A stretch of 24,122 nt of DNA from F23-B02 sp963590435. GTDB taxonomy: Bacteria > Bacillota > Clostridia > Oscillospirales > Oscillospiraceae. The notes below the pieces were generated by a model. It ran no database searches and was not told the origin of the DNA. It saw only the letters and a list, made by a program, of their open reading frames with translations. This document shows positions 14,777 through 22,275 of the stretch, piece after piece. The position numbers were made by a program, and so were the translations under genes. Where the stretch lies: NCBI GenBank assembly GCA_963590435.1, contig CAVAPG010000017.1, positions 1-24,122 on the forward strand, read 5' to 3'. Numbering within the stretch: the first letter of the stretch is position 1; the number at the start of each line of letters is the position of its first letter.

Positions 14777-15928
14777 TTAATTTGAAGACGATGAAAATTC
14801 ATCGGGTCGGTTATTTCTCAGACCGAAGGAATATTCAATGGCATCGGCGATGCGCTTGCAGGCTTTTCCGTCGCCGTAGGGGTTAACCGCATGTGCCATG
14901 CGCCGGTATGTCTCGCCGCCGGTGAGCAGCTCGTTTGCGTCACGGATAATATCGTCGCGCTCGACTCCCGTGAGCTTGACCGTGCCTGCGGCAACGGCCT
15001 CGGGACGCTCGGTTTCCCTGCGCAGAACCAGAACCGGCTTGCCGAGCGAGGGAGCTTCCTCCTGAATTCCGCCGGAGTCGGTCATGACCATGTAGCTTGC
15101 GCTCATGAGTCTGTGCATATCCATCGCGTCAAGCGGCTCTATAAGATGAACATTCGGAAGATCCGCAAGATATTCGCCTGCCGCGCCGCGCACGATCGGC
15201 GACAGATGCACGGGGTAGACGATCTCTATATCATCATGCTCAAGCGCAATGGCGCGCACTGCGGAAAAGATGTTTTTCATAGGCTCGCCGTAATTTTCCC
15301 TGCGATGGCAGGTCATGGCGATAACGCGCTTGGAAAAATCGACATTTTTAAGCTCCGCGGACGTGAGCGTTCCGTCGCCGACGGTGTATTTCATCGCGTC
15401 TATAACCGTGTTGCCGGTTACGAATATATCTCCCGTGACGGCCTCGCGGCGCAGGTTTTCCGCATTTTTCGAGGTCGGGGCAAAGTGCAGGGACGCAATG
15501 CGCCCGACAAGGCAGCGGTTCATCTCCTCGGGGAAGGGACTGTAGCGGTCGTATGTGCGAAGGCCTGCCTCAACATGTCCGACGGGAATTTTCGCATAAA
15601 ACGCGGCAAGGGCCGCGGAAAACGTCGTGCTCGTGTCGCCGTGGACGAGGACGAGATCGGGCTTAAACTCGGCAAAGCAGCCCTCAAGACCCTTGAGAGC
15701 TTTTACCGTAACATCGGTAAGCGTCTGATTCTTGCCCATGATATTAAGATCGGCGTCGGCCTTTATGCCGAAGCAGTTCATTACCGAGTCGAGCATTTCG
15801 CGGTGCTGTGCGGTCACGCATATAAGGCTTTCGATGCTGTCGCGGCGCTGCAGCTCCAGGGCGAGCGGCGCCATTTTTATCGCTTCCGGACGGGTGCCGA
15901 AAACGGACATGACTTTAATTTTGCTCAT
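14777..15928 (-). CDS. wecB: UDP-N-acetylglucosamine 2-epimerase (non-hydrolysing)
   Basis: Interconverts UDP-GlcNAc and UDP-ManNAc in the cytoplasm, supplying ManNAc for wall teichoic acid linkage units or other surface glycans (MnaA in Bacillus). 383 residues, the usual length. Motifs: VFGTRPEAIKMAPL (9-22), VHGDTST (Asp98), GHVEAGLRT (Glu120), PFPEEMNR (Glu134), TCHRRENYG (His208) and MTDSGGIQEEAPSLGKP. The ATG at 15928 gives the natural start MSKIKVMSVFGTRPE and has GGTGG upstream; a GTG at 15937 is in frame but lacks a spaced ribosome-binding site. The gene overlaps the preceding transferase gene by 14 nt, so the two are probably co-translated and act on the same polymer. It has its own terminator. 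Confidence 0.95.
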   Translation of the reverse strand: MSKIKVMSVFGTRPEAIKMAPLALELQRRDSIESLICVTAQHREMLDSVMNCFGIKADADLNIMGKNQTLTDVTVKALKGLEGCFAEFKPDLVLVHGDTSTTFSAALAAFYAKIPVGHVEAGLRTYDRYSPFPEEMNRCLVGRIASLHFAPTSKNAENLRREAVTGDIFVTGNTVIDAMKYTVGDGTLTSAELKNVDFSKRVIAMTCHRRENYGEPMKNIFSAVRAIALEHDDIEIVYPVHLSPIVRGAAGEYLADLPNVHLIEPLDAMDMHRLMSASYMVMTDSGGIQEEAPSLGKPVLVLRRETERPEAVAAGTVKLTGVERDDIIRDANELLTGGETYRRMAHAVNPYGDGKACKRIADAIEYSFGLRNNRPDEFSSSSN

Positions 15929-17036
15929 TGCTTCCACCGTCCTTATCGCTTTTCTCCTCCGGCTTTTCGTGCGGCAGAGGATGAATGTTATTGTTGTTTC
16001 TGAAAACGAACAGCCAGATGCACACGGCTATGGCAAAGGCAATAAGCGCAACCACGATGCGCACCGGACCTGTTGATGTCAGCAGCACCGCCGCAAGGCC
16101 GAGAATGGCAGATACGGCGTATAAAACGGCGACCGCCTGCTTCTGATTAAGGCCCATGTCCAGCAGCTTGTGGTGGAAGTGGCCTCTGTCGGCGTGGAAG
16201 GGGCTCTGCCCGTGCATTATGCGGCGCGTGAAGGCAAATATCGTGTCCGAAAGCGGAACGGCCAGGGCAAGCACCGGAAGAACAAAGGTCACAATCGCGT
16301 AGAACTTGAACATTCCGATGACGGAAACCGTAGCCAGCACATAGCCGAGCAGCAATGCGCCCGTGTCGCCCATGAATATCTTCGCCGGATTGAGATTATA
16401 CGGAATAAATCCGAGGCAGCTGCCGACGAGCGCGGCAAGAATAACCGCGACGTTTATATTGGCATCGGAAACGAGCAGCGACACGACCAGCATGGTAAGC
16501 GAGGCAATCGCCGAAACGCCGCAGGCAAGTCCGTCAAGCCCGTCGATAAGGTTAACCGAGTTTGTAACGCCGACTATCCATAATACCGTTATGGGAACTG
16601 CCAGAATGCCGATTGTCACTGCCTGCTCGCTTGTTATCAGCAGGGGGTTTGACACGACATTTATAATAACGCCCGACAGCACGGCGATGACCGCCGCGAC
16701 TATCTGCACGCAGAACTTGAGCCATGCGTTGAGGTTGAGCACATCGTCAATTGCGCCGACGACGACAATCAGAACCGCACCCATGAGAATGCCGCGCACC
16801 TGCTGGGTGATATCCGCAAACAGCAGAACCGACAGCAGGAAGCCTATGAATATTGCAAGTCCGCCCATGCGCGGAATGGGGTGCGAGTGAATGTGCCTTT
16901 TGTTGTCGGGGATGTCAATCGCTCCGACCTTTTTGGCAAACGAGCTGACAACGGGGGTCACGGCAAATGAGATTATAAACGCAACGCAAAGTGCCAGCAG
17001 TATGCTCTTCCAGGTGTCAATGCTGAGATCTATCAT
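15915..17036 (-). CDS. tagO: TagO/WecA-type undecaprenyl-phosphate GlcNAc-1-phosphate transferase
   Basis: Integral membrane enzyme that moves GlcNAc-1-phosphate from UDP-GlcNAc to undecaprenyl phosphate, starting a wall polymer. 373 residues with about 10-11 hydrophobic segments. MraY/WecA family motifs: PRMGGLAIF, AIDDVLNL with the Asp97-Asp98 pair, NLIDGLDGLA (162-171), FMGDTGALLLGY and the HADRGHFHHKL loop (281-291) that marks the WecA/TagO branch. MraY itself normally lies in the division cluster and has a different HHH loop, so this is more likely TagO. The C-terminal tail is charged. GGAG precedes the ATG by about 11 nt. It starts 22 nt after trpS and overlaps the epimerase by 14 nt. 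The exact polymer (teichoic acid or capsule-like) cannot be told. Confidence 0.9.
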   Translation of the reverse strand: MIDLSIDTWKSILLALCVAFIISFAVTPVVSSFAKKVGAIDIPDNKRHIHSHPIPRMGGLAIFIGFLLSVLLFADITQQVRGILMGAVLIVVVGAIDDVLNLNAWLKFCVQIVAAVIAVLSGVIINVVSNPLLITSEQAVTIGILAVPITVLWIVGVTNSVNLIDGLDGLACGVSAIASLTMLVVSLLVSDANINVAVILAALVGSCLGFIPYNLNPAKIFMGDTGALLLGYVLATVSVIGMFKFYAIVTFVLPVLALAVPLSDTIFAFTRRIMHGQSPFHADRGHFHHKLLDMGLNQKQAVAVLYAVSAILGLAAVLLTSTGPVRIVVALIAFAIAVCIWLFVFRNNNNIHPLPHEKPEEKSDKDGGSNEQN

Positions 17037-17058
17037 GTCAGTAATATCTCCGGATTAA

Positions 17059-18069
17059 TTAAAATGGCTTTTCTACGAGACCGACCTTTTTGTAGACCTT
17101 GCGCAGGGTCTTGCGGGCGATGAAGCTCGCCTTCTGCGCACCCTCGGTGTACACATTGCACAGATAGGCCTTGTCGTTAAGCAGCCGCGTTGCCTCCTCG
17201 CGAATCGGACGCAGGGTTTCTATGACGGCGTCGCCGACAGCCGGTTTGAACACGCCGTAGCCCTTTCCCTCAAACTCACGCTCGATCTCCTCGAAGCTTT
17301 TGCCGGTGACGGCGGAGTAAATGTTCATGAGGTTTGAAACTCCGGGCTTGTTTTGCATATCGAAATGCACGCAGTTTTCCGTGTCCGAATCCGTGACGGC
17401 GCGCTTGAACTTGCGGGCTATATCCTCGGGCTTTTCCATGAGGAACACACAGCCGTTGGGGTCGGATTTGCTCATCTTCGAGGACGGATTGCCCAGACCC
17501 ATAACTCTGGCGCCCGCCTTGGGGACATATGCCTCGGGGACCTTGAAGGTCTCGCCGTATATATTATTAAAGCGCACGGCGATATCGCGCGTAAGCTCGC
17601 AGTGCTGGCGCTGGTCCTCGCCGACCGGGACGTAATCGGCCTGATACAGCAGAATATCCGCCGCCATGAGGCTGGGGTAGGTGAACAGACCGCCGTTTAT
17701 ATTGTCGGCGTTTTTGGCGCATTTATCCTTGAACTGCGTCATGCGGCTGAGCTCACCGAACATGGTGTAGCAATTGAGTATCCAGCCGAGCTCGGCGTGC
17801 TCATGCACGTGGCTTTGCAGAAACAGAACATTTTTTTCCGGATCTATGCCGCAGGCGATATACTGAGCCAGCTGCTCAAGACTGCGGCGGCGAAGCAGCT
17901 TGGGATCCTGACGCACGGTGAGAGTGTGAAGGTCTGCCATAAAATAATAGCAGTCAAACTCCTCGGCTCTTGCCGCCCAGTTTTTCACCGCACCCAGATA
18001 GTTGCCCAGATGCAGATCTCCCGAGGGCTGGATGCCCGACAGCATGATTTTCTTTTTTATCTCTTCCAT
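17059..18069 (-). CDS. trpS: Tryptophan-tRNA ligase
   Basis: Charges tRNA-Trp with tryptophan. 336 residues, the normal length for this class I enzyme. The signature at the N-terminus is SGIQPSGDLHLGNYLGA, with HLGN (20-23) as the HIGH variant; KMSKSDPNG (198-206) is the second. DADIL-type LMAADILLYQADYVPVGEDQ is intact. AGGAGA lies about 9 nt before the ATG. It heads a minus-strand unit with the TagO-like and epimerase genes. The leader is only about 26 nt if the mapped promoter is right, leaving no room for a T-box or an attenuator, so control probably acts at the promoter, where an inverted repeat spans the -10 box. Confidence 0.97.
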   Translation of the reverse strand: MEEIKKKIMLSGIQPSGDLHLGNYLGAVKNWAARAEEFDCYYFMADLHTLTVRQDPKLLRRRSLEQLAQYIACGIDPEKNVLFLQSHVHEHAELGWILNCYTMFGELSRMTQFKDKCAKNADNINGGLFTYPSLMAADILLYQADYVPVGEDQRQHCELTRDIAVRFNNIYGETFKVPEAYVPKAGARVMGLGNPSSKMSKSDPNGCVFLMEKPEDIARKFKRAVTDSDTENCVHFDMQNKPGVSNLMNIYSAVTGKSFEEIEREFEGKGYGVFKPAVGDAVIETLRPIREEATRLLNDKAYLCNVYTEGAQKASFIARKTLRKVYKKVGLVEKPF

Positions 18070-18101
18070 TTGAGCTATCTCCTATACTAATCTAAAATAG
18101 C

Positions 18102-18130
18102 ATTCTACCATTTTAGTTCTCACTTGACAA
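18102..18130 (-). promoter_or_regulatory. Promoter of the trpS operon
   Basis: On the minus strand TTGTCA (18130-18125) and TAGAAT (18107-18102) are exactly 17 nt apart, 33 nt before the trpS ATG. The -35 box overlaps the gltX -35 box on the other strand. An inverted repeat, CTAAAAT (18092-18098) and ATTTTAG (18110-18116), flanks the -10 box. Confidence 0.72.
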
Positions 18131-18152
18131 CAGCAAAAAAGCATTTTACACT
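18124..18152 (+). promoter_or_regulatory. Promoter of gltX
   Basis: A perfect TTGACA (18124-18129), a 17-nt spacer and TACACT (18147-18152) make a near-consensus promoter. Transcription would start near 18159, giving a leader of about 35 nt. Confidence 0.8.
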
Positions 18153-18193
18153 GTTATTGTATTCAGATAAATAATCTTTCGGAGGAAAAGTTC

Positions 18194-19669
18194 ATGGATA
18201 TGACATGGTTTGAGCAGAACGAGGCGCGCATTCCCAAGGGCGAAGTGCGCACAAGATTTGCTCCCAGCCCCACGGGCTATATGCACGTAGGCAATCTGCG
18301 CACGGCGCTGTACACGTGGCTGATTGCCCGCCACAACGGAGGAAAGTTCATCCTCCGCATTGAGGACACCGATCAGGAGCGCTATGTTGAAGGCGCGGTC
18401 GATGTCATCTATCGCACCATGGCCGAGTGCGGCCTTGACCACGACGAGGGTCCCGATGTCGGAGGTCCTGTCGGACCGTATGTTCAGACCGAGCGCCGCG
18501 GACTTTACGGCAAATATGCCGAGCTGCTCATCGAAAAAGGGCATGCCTACCGCTGCTTCTGCGAAAAGCAGGAGGAAACAGAGGGCTTTGAAAAAGCTGC
18601 CGACCCCTGCCGCAGCATGAGCCGCGAGGAAAGCGATGCAAGGCTTGCCGCCGGACAGCCGTATGTCGTGCGCCAGAAGATACCCGAGGAGGGCAGCACG
18701 ACCTTCCATGATGAAATTTTCGGAGATATAACGGTTGAAAACTCGACGCTGGATGATCAGGTGCTCATAAAGCGTGACGGACTGCCGACATATAACTTCG
18801 CCAATGTAATCGACGACCATCTCATGGGCATAACGCATGTCGTGCGCGGCTCGGAGTATCTGTCGAGCTCGCCGAAGTATAATCTTCTCTATGAGGGCTT
18901 CGGCTGGGATGTGCCGGCATATGTCCACTGCTCGCCTGTCATGCGCGATGCGCACAATAAAATGTCAAAGCGCCACGGCGACCCCTCGTATGAGGACCTG
19001 ATAGCGCAGGGCTATCTCACCGATGCCGTTGTCAACTATGTCGCGCTCCTCGGCTGGAGCCCCGGCGGCGAGCGGGAGATATTCTCCATGCAGGAGATGG
19101 CGGAGATATTCGATATAAAGGGCATTTCAAAGTCCCCGGCAATATTCGATATAGAAAAGCTCAAGTATTTTAACGCCGAATACATCCGCGCAATGAGCCC
19201 CGAGGCATTTGCAAAGGCAGCCGAGCCGTTTATCCGTCAGGCTGTGAAAAAACCGGAAACCGATGCCGCCGCAATAGCAGCTCTGCTGCAGCAGCGCACC
19301 GAGGTGCTCACGGATATTCCGGAAAAGCTCGATTTCTTCGATGAGCTGCCCGAGTACGACACGGCGCTGTATGTCCATAAAAAGAGCAAGACCGATGAGG
19401 CAGGCTCACTGGAGATGCTCCGCGCCATGCTGCCGGTTTTTGAGGGCATTGCCGACTGGCGCGATGAAAATATTCTGTCTGCCATGACCGACATGGCGGA
19501 AAAGTGTGAGTGCAAAAACGCAAAGGTCATGTGGCCCGTGCGCATCGCGGCGGCAGGCAAGGCGGTAACGCCCGGCGGCGCGGTTGAGATTTGCCGCATC
19601 CTCGGCAAGGATGAAACTCTGCACCGTATCCGCATCGGCATAGAAAAGCTCGAAGCCGCAGTCGGATAA
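18194..19669 (+). CDS. gltX: Glutamate-tRNA ligase
   Basis: Charges tRNA-Glu with glutamate; in many Clostridia the same enzyme also charges tRNA-Gln before amidation, but that cannot be read from sequence here. 491 residues, normal length. The ATP site RTRFAPSPTGYMHVGNLRTA (19-38) carries HVGN as the HIGH variant, and KMSKRHGD (256-263) the second signature. The catalytic-domain motif RIEDTDQERY is intact. A Cys-x-Cys pair (CFC, 121-123) with Cys139 may be the zinc-site remnant. GGAGG (18181-18185) is 8 nt before the ATG. A second in-frame ATG at 18200 is less well spaced. It is a single-gene unit with its own promoter and terminator, divergent from trpS. Confidence 0.97.
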   Translation: MDMTWFEQNEARIPKGEVRTRFAPSPTGYMHVGNLRTALYTWLIARHNGGKFILRIEDTDQERYVEGAVDVIYRTMAECGLDHDEGPDVGGPVGPYVQTERRGLYGKYAELLIEKGHAYRCFCEKQEETEGFEKAADPCRSMSREESDARLAAGQPYVVRQKIPEEGSTTFHDEIFGDITVENSTLDDQVLIKRDGLPTYNFANVIDDHLMGITHVVRGSEYLSSSPKYNLLYEGFGWDVPAYVHCSPVMRDAHNKMSKRHGDPSYEDLIAQGYLTDAVVNYVALLGWSPGGEREIFSMQEMAEIFDIKGISKSPAIFDIEKLKYFNAEYIRAMSPEAFAKAAEPFIRQAVKKPETDAAAIAALLQQRTEVLTDIPEKLDFFDELPEYDTALYVHKKSKTDEAGSLEMLRAMLPVFEGIADWRDENILSAMTDMAEKCECKNAKVMWPVRIAAAGKAVTPGGAVEICRILGKDETLHRIRIGIEKLEAAVG

Positions 19670-19697
19670 AGATAAAAATGATATTTTAAATCATCAA

Positions 19698-19737
19698 AGC
19701 TCCGTTTATCGCCATGTGTGGTAAACGGAGTGTTTTT
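19698..19737 (+). terminator. Terminator of gltX
   Basis: CTCCGTTTATC (19700-19710) pairs with GGTAAACGGAG (19720-19730), including one G-T pair, around a 9-nt loop. A TGTTTTT tract follows. Confidence 0.9.
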
Positions 19738-19773
19738 ATTCCCATCAATCGGCAAAATTTTGACTAATTTGTC

Positions 19774-19802
19774 TTGATGTTTTTTCGGGTTTGTAATAAA
19801 AT
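19774..19802 (+). promoter_or_regulatory. Probable promoter of the MMPL exporter unit
   Basis: TTGATG (19774-19779) and TAAAAT (19797-19802) are 17 nt apart in an A+T-rich stretch after the gltX terminator. The leader would be about 67 nt. An alternative TTGACT lies at 19760-19765 but lacks a well-placed -10. Confidence 0.6.
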
Positions 19803-19875
19803 AAATAGACACGTAATCTAATTTCGGATAAGCGGATTTGCATCGCTTGTTACTACATCTCAACGGGAGAGACGA

Positions 19876-22191
19876 ATGCATAAATTAGCCAAATTTATTA
19901 TCGACAGCAGAAAGCTTATTCTTATCGTTTTCATACTTGCCGCGTGCCTTTCGGTTTATACGATGCGCCTGACGAATGTCGAAAGCGATCTGTATCATTT
20001 CCTGCCGGAGGAGACGGAAACACGGCGCGGACTCAATGCAATGGACGGCGAGTTTGTCACCTATGCGACGGCGGAGCTTATGATAAAAAACATATCATAC
20101 GACGATGCACTTGCCTTCTCGCAGGAGCTTTCCGAAATTGACGGCATACGCTCTGCCGATTTCGACGATACCCGGGAGCATTATAAATCCAACGACGCGC
20201 TCATTTCCGTGACCTTCGCCGGAGATTCGGAGGACGAGGTGAGCACGCAGGCTCTCTCGGATATGGAAACGCTCGTAAACTCACGCTATGATGCCGACGA
20301 TACGGCGCTGTACACCGAGGTCGGGACCGATTTTAATGACATGCTGCTCGGCGAGATGATAATTGTCGGCATATTCAGCGTCATCACGGTTATCATTCTT
20401 CTGCTGATTACATCGCGCAGCTATGCCGAGGTGCCGGTTCTGCTCATTACTTTTGCTGCCGCCGCGGCTCTCCAGCAGGGAACCAACTTCCTGTTCAAGG
20501 AGATATCCTATGTTGCAAACTCCGTAACTCTCATTCTTCAGCTTGCTCTGGCGATAGACTATGCCATAATCCTCTGCAATCGCTTTGCCGAGGAAAAGCA
20601 GCAGCATGCCCCGTATGAGGCGGCAATTGAGGCCGTTTCGAAGGCAATACCCGAGATTGCCTCATCCTCGCTGACGACAATCGGCGGCCTTGTGGCAATG
20701 ACATTTATGCAGTTCGGTCTCGGCGGTGACCTCGGCAAGGTGCTCATAAAGGCAATCTTCATTTCGATGTTCACCGTCTTCACGCTCACGCCGGGGCTTC
20801 TGATGATGTTCGGCAAGGCGATAGAAAAAACAAAGCACCGCAATTTCATGCCGAATATAAATTTCATCGGCCGTTTCGCGTGGAAAACGCACAAGATAGT
20901 GCCGCCGATATTCATCTGTGTTGCCGTCGCGGCATTTTTCTTCTCGAGCATGTGCCCGTATTCGTATAACTACAGCGATGACTATCCCCTGCGCCTGAAC
21001 GATACGCAAAAGGCGCATCAGGAGATAATAAACACCTTCGGCAACAAAAACACGATGGCGCTCATAGTCCCCACGGGCGATTACGAAAAGGAAGCGCAGA
21101 TGCTCGACGAGATTGCGCAGCTTGACGATGTAAGCTCCGTTCTGGGCATAGCCTCGGTCAAGGTCATTGACGATTACAGACTCAGCGATAAGCTGACAAT
21201 TGAGGAATTTTCGTCGCTTGCCGAGCTTGACGACACGACGGCGTCGGCACTGTTCGTCTATTACGCGGCGCGGCATTCGGATTACGATCTGGTGCAGTCG
21301 GATATGCGCTCGTATAAAATTCCGCTTATTGACCTGTTCATGTTCCTGTACGAGGTCGCAGAGGACGGAAGCATTGATATATCTCAGGATAAGCTCGACA
21401 CGATCGAGAGCCTGTACACGCAGCTGTCCGAGGCAAAAGCTCAGCTTCAGGGCAAAAACTACAGCCGCATGCTTGTCTATTCGGCAACCGAGGTGCAGTC
21501 GGACGAAAGCTACGCACTTGTAAGCGAGATTCATGATATTGCCGAAAGCTATTACGGCGATGATGTCTATGTCACGGGCGACGCAACTGCCTCGCGCGAT
21601 CTTGAGGAGTCGTTCTCAACGGATAATATTCTCGTCAGCGTGCTGTCGGCGGTGTTCGTTGTTCTGGTCGTAATGTTCGCTTTCCGCTCGGCAGGTCTGG
21701 CCGTTCTTCTCATCGCGGTCATTCAGGGCAGCATCTGGCTGAACTTCTCCCTGTCGTATTTCCTGAATAACAAAATATTCTTTGTCGGCTATCTGATAGT
21801 AAGCGCGATTCAGATGGGCGCGAATATCGACTACGCAATCGTCGTTTCAAACCGTTATCTCGTTCTGCGCCGGCAGAATGTTTCGCGCCGCAAGTCCATA
21901 CGCCTTGCGCTCAACGGAGCCTTGCCCACGCTTTTGACAAGCGGAAGCATACTGGTCATTGCAGGCCTGCTCATAGGCTTTATAAGCACCGAGAGCATCA
22001 CGTCCGTCATCGGACTTGTGCTCGGACGCGGCACGATAATATCACTCCTGCTTGTCCTGCTTGTCCTGCCGCAGGTGCTTGTATGGGGCGACAGGTTCAT
22101 TTCACGCACGACATTGAGAAAAACGCGGCTTCGTCTGCCTCCGCTTTTTGCCGAGGATATCGAGGACGTCGCCGTCAGAAATAAGAAGTAA
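19876..22191 (+). CDS. MMPL/RND-family membrane exporter
   Basis: 771 residues with the two-fold RND layout. Each half has one helix, a large outer domain and a cluster of five helices: helix 1 at about 12-30, cluster 1 at 158-315, helix 7 at 341-359, cluster 2 at 584-735. The outer domains are about 31-157 and 360-583. Both halves keep the proton-relay Asp-Tyr pair of MmpL proteins: LALAIDYAIILCNRF (Asp228-Tyr229) and GANIDYAIVVSNRYL (Asp652-Tyr653). This predicts a proton-driven exporter of lipids or amphipathic molecules; the cargo is unknown. GGGAGAG (19865-19871) precedes the ATG. No TolC or adaptor gene is nearby, as expected in a Gram-positive. The next gene, 84 nt on, is a membrane coiled-coil protein and a likely partner. 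Confidence 0.92.
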   Translation: MHKLAKFIIDSRKLILIVFILAACLSVYTMRLTNVESDLYHFLPEETETRRGLNAMDGEFVTYATAELMIKNISYDDALAFSQELSEIDGIRSADFDDTREHYKSNDALISVTFAGDSEDEVSTQALSDMETLVNSRYDADDTALYTEVGTDFNDMLLGEMIIVGIFSVITVIILLLITSRSYAEVPVLLITFAAAAALQQGTNFLFKEISYVANSVTLILQLALAIDYAIILCNRFAEEKQQHAPYEAAIEAVSKAIPEIASSSLTTIGGLVAMTFMQFGLGGDLGKVLIKAIFISMFTVFTLTPGLLMMFGKAIEKTKHRNFMPNINFIGRFAWKTHKIVPPIFICVAVAAFFFSSMCPYSYNYSDDYPLRLNDTQKAHQEIINTFGNKNTMALIVPTGDYEKEAQMLDEIAQLDDVSSVLGIASVKVIDDYRLSDKLTIEEFSSLAELDDTTASALFVYYAARHSDYDLVQSDMRSYKIPLIDLFMFLYEVAEDGSIDISQDKLDTIESLYTQLSEAKAQLQGKNYSRMLVYSATEVQSDESYALVSEIHDIAESYYGDDVYVTGDATASRDLEESFSTDNILVSVLSAVFVVLVVMFAFRSAGLAVLLIAVIQGSIWLNFSLSYFLNNKIFFVGYLIVSAIQMGANIDYAIVVSNRYLVLRRQNVSRRKSIRLALNGALPTLLTSGSILVIAGLLIGFISTESITSVIGLVLGRGTIISLLLVLLVLPQVLVWGDRFISRTTLRKTRLRLPPLFAEDIEDVAVRNKK

Positions 22192-22202
22192 TATCTCATA
22201 TC

Positions 22203-22226
22203 TAATAAATCGGGTAATAAATCGGG
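22203..22226 (+). repeat. 12-bp perfect tandem duplication between exporter and coiled-coil genes
   Basis: TAATAAATCGGG occurs twice in a row (22203-22214 and 22215-22226), followed by a partial third motif GGCATCGGGGG. It lies in the 84-nt gap before the coiled-coil gene. It probably arose by replication slippage; no function is evident. Confidence 0.8.
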
Positions 22227-22275
22227 GGCATCGGGGGAAAGATGTGCCTTCGAACGGGAAAGGAAGATATAAGAA

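Noticed and set aside
14891..16003. 370-codon open frame on the plus strand opposite the epimerase gene
   Set aside because: Antisense shadow of wecB and the tagO end; the codon pattern of the minus strand explains it and no domain is visible.
18146..18955. 269-codon open frame on the minus strand opposite gltX
   Set aside because: It lies wholly opposite a well-identified synthetase and its divergent promoters, has an odd composition (many Arg, His and Ala) and resembles no family I know.
20662..21534. 290-codon open frame on the minus strand opposite the MMPL exporter
   Set aside because: Antisense shadow of a clear two-fold RND gene; no ribosome-binding site or recognised domain.
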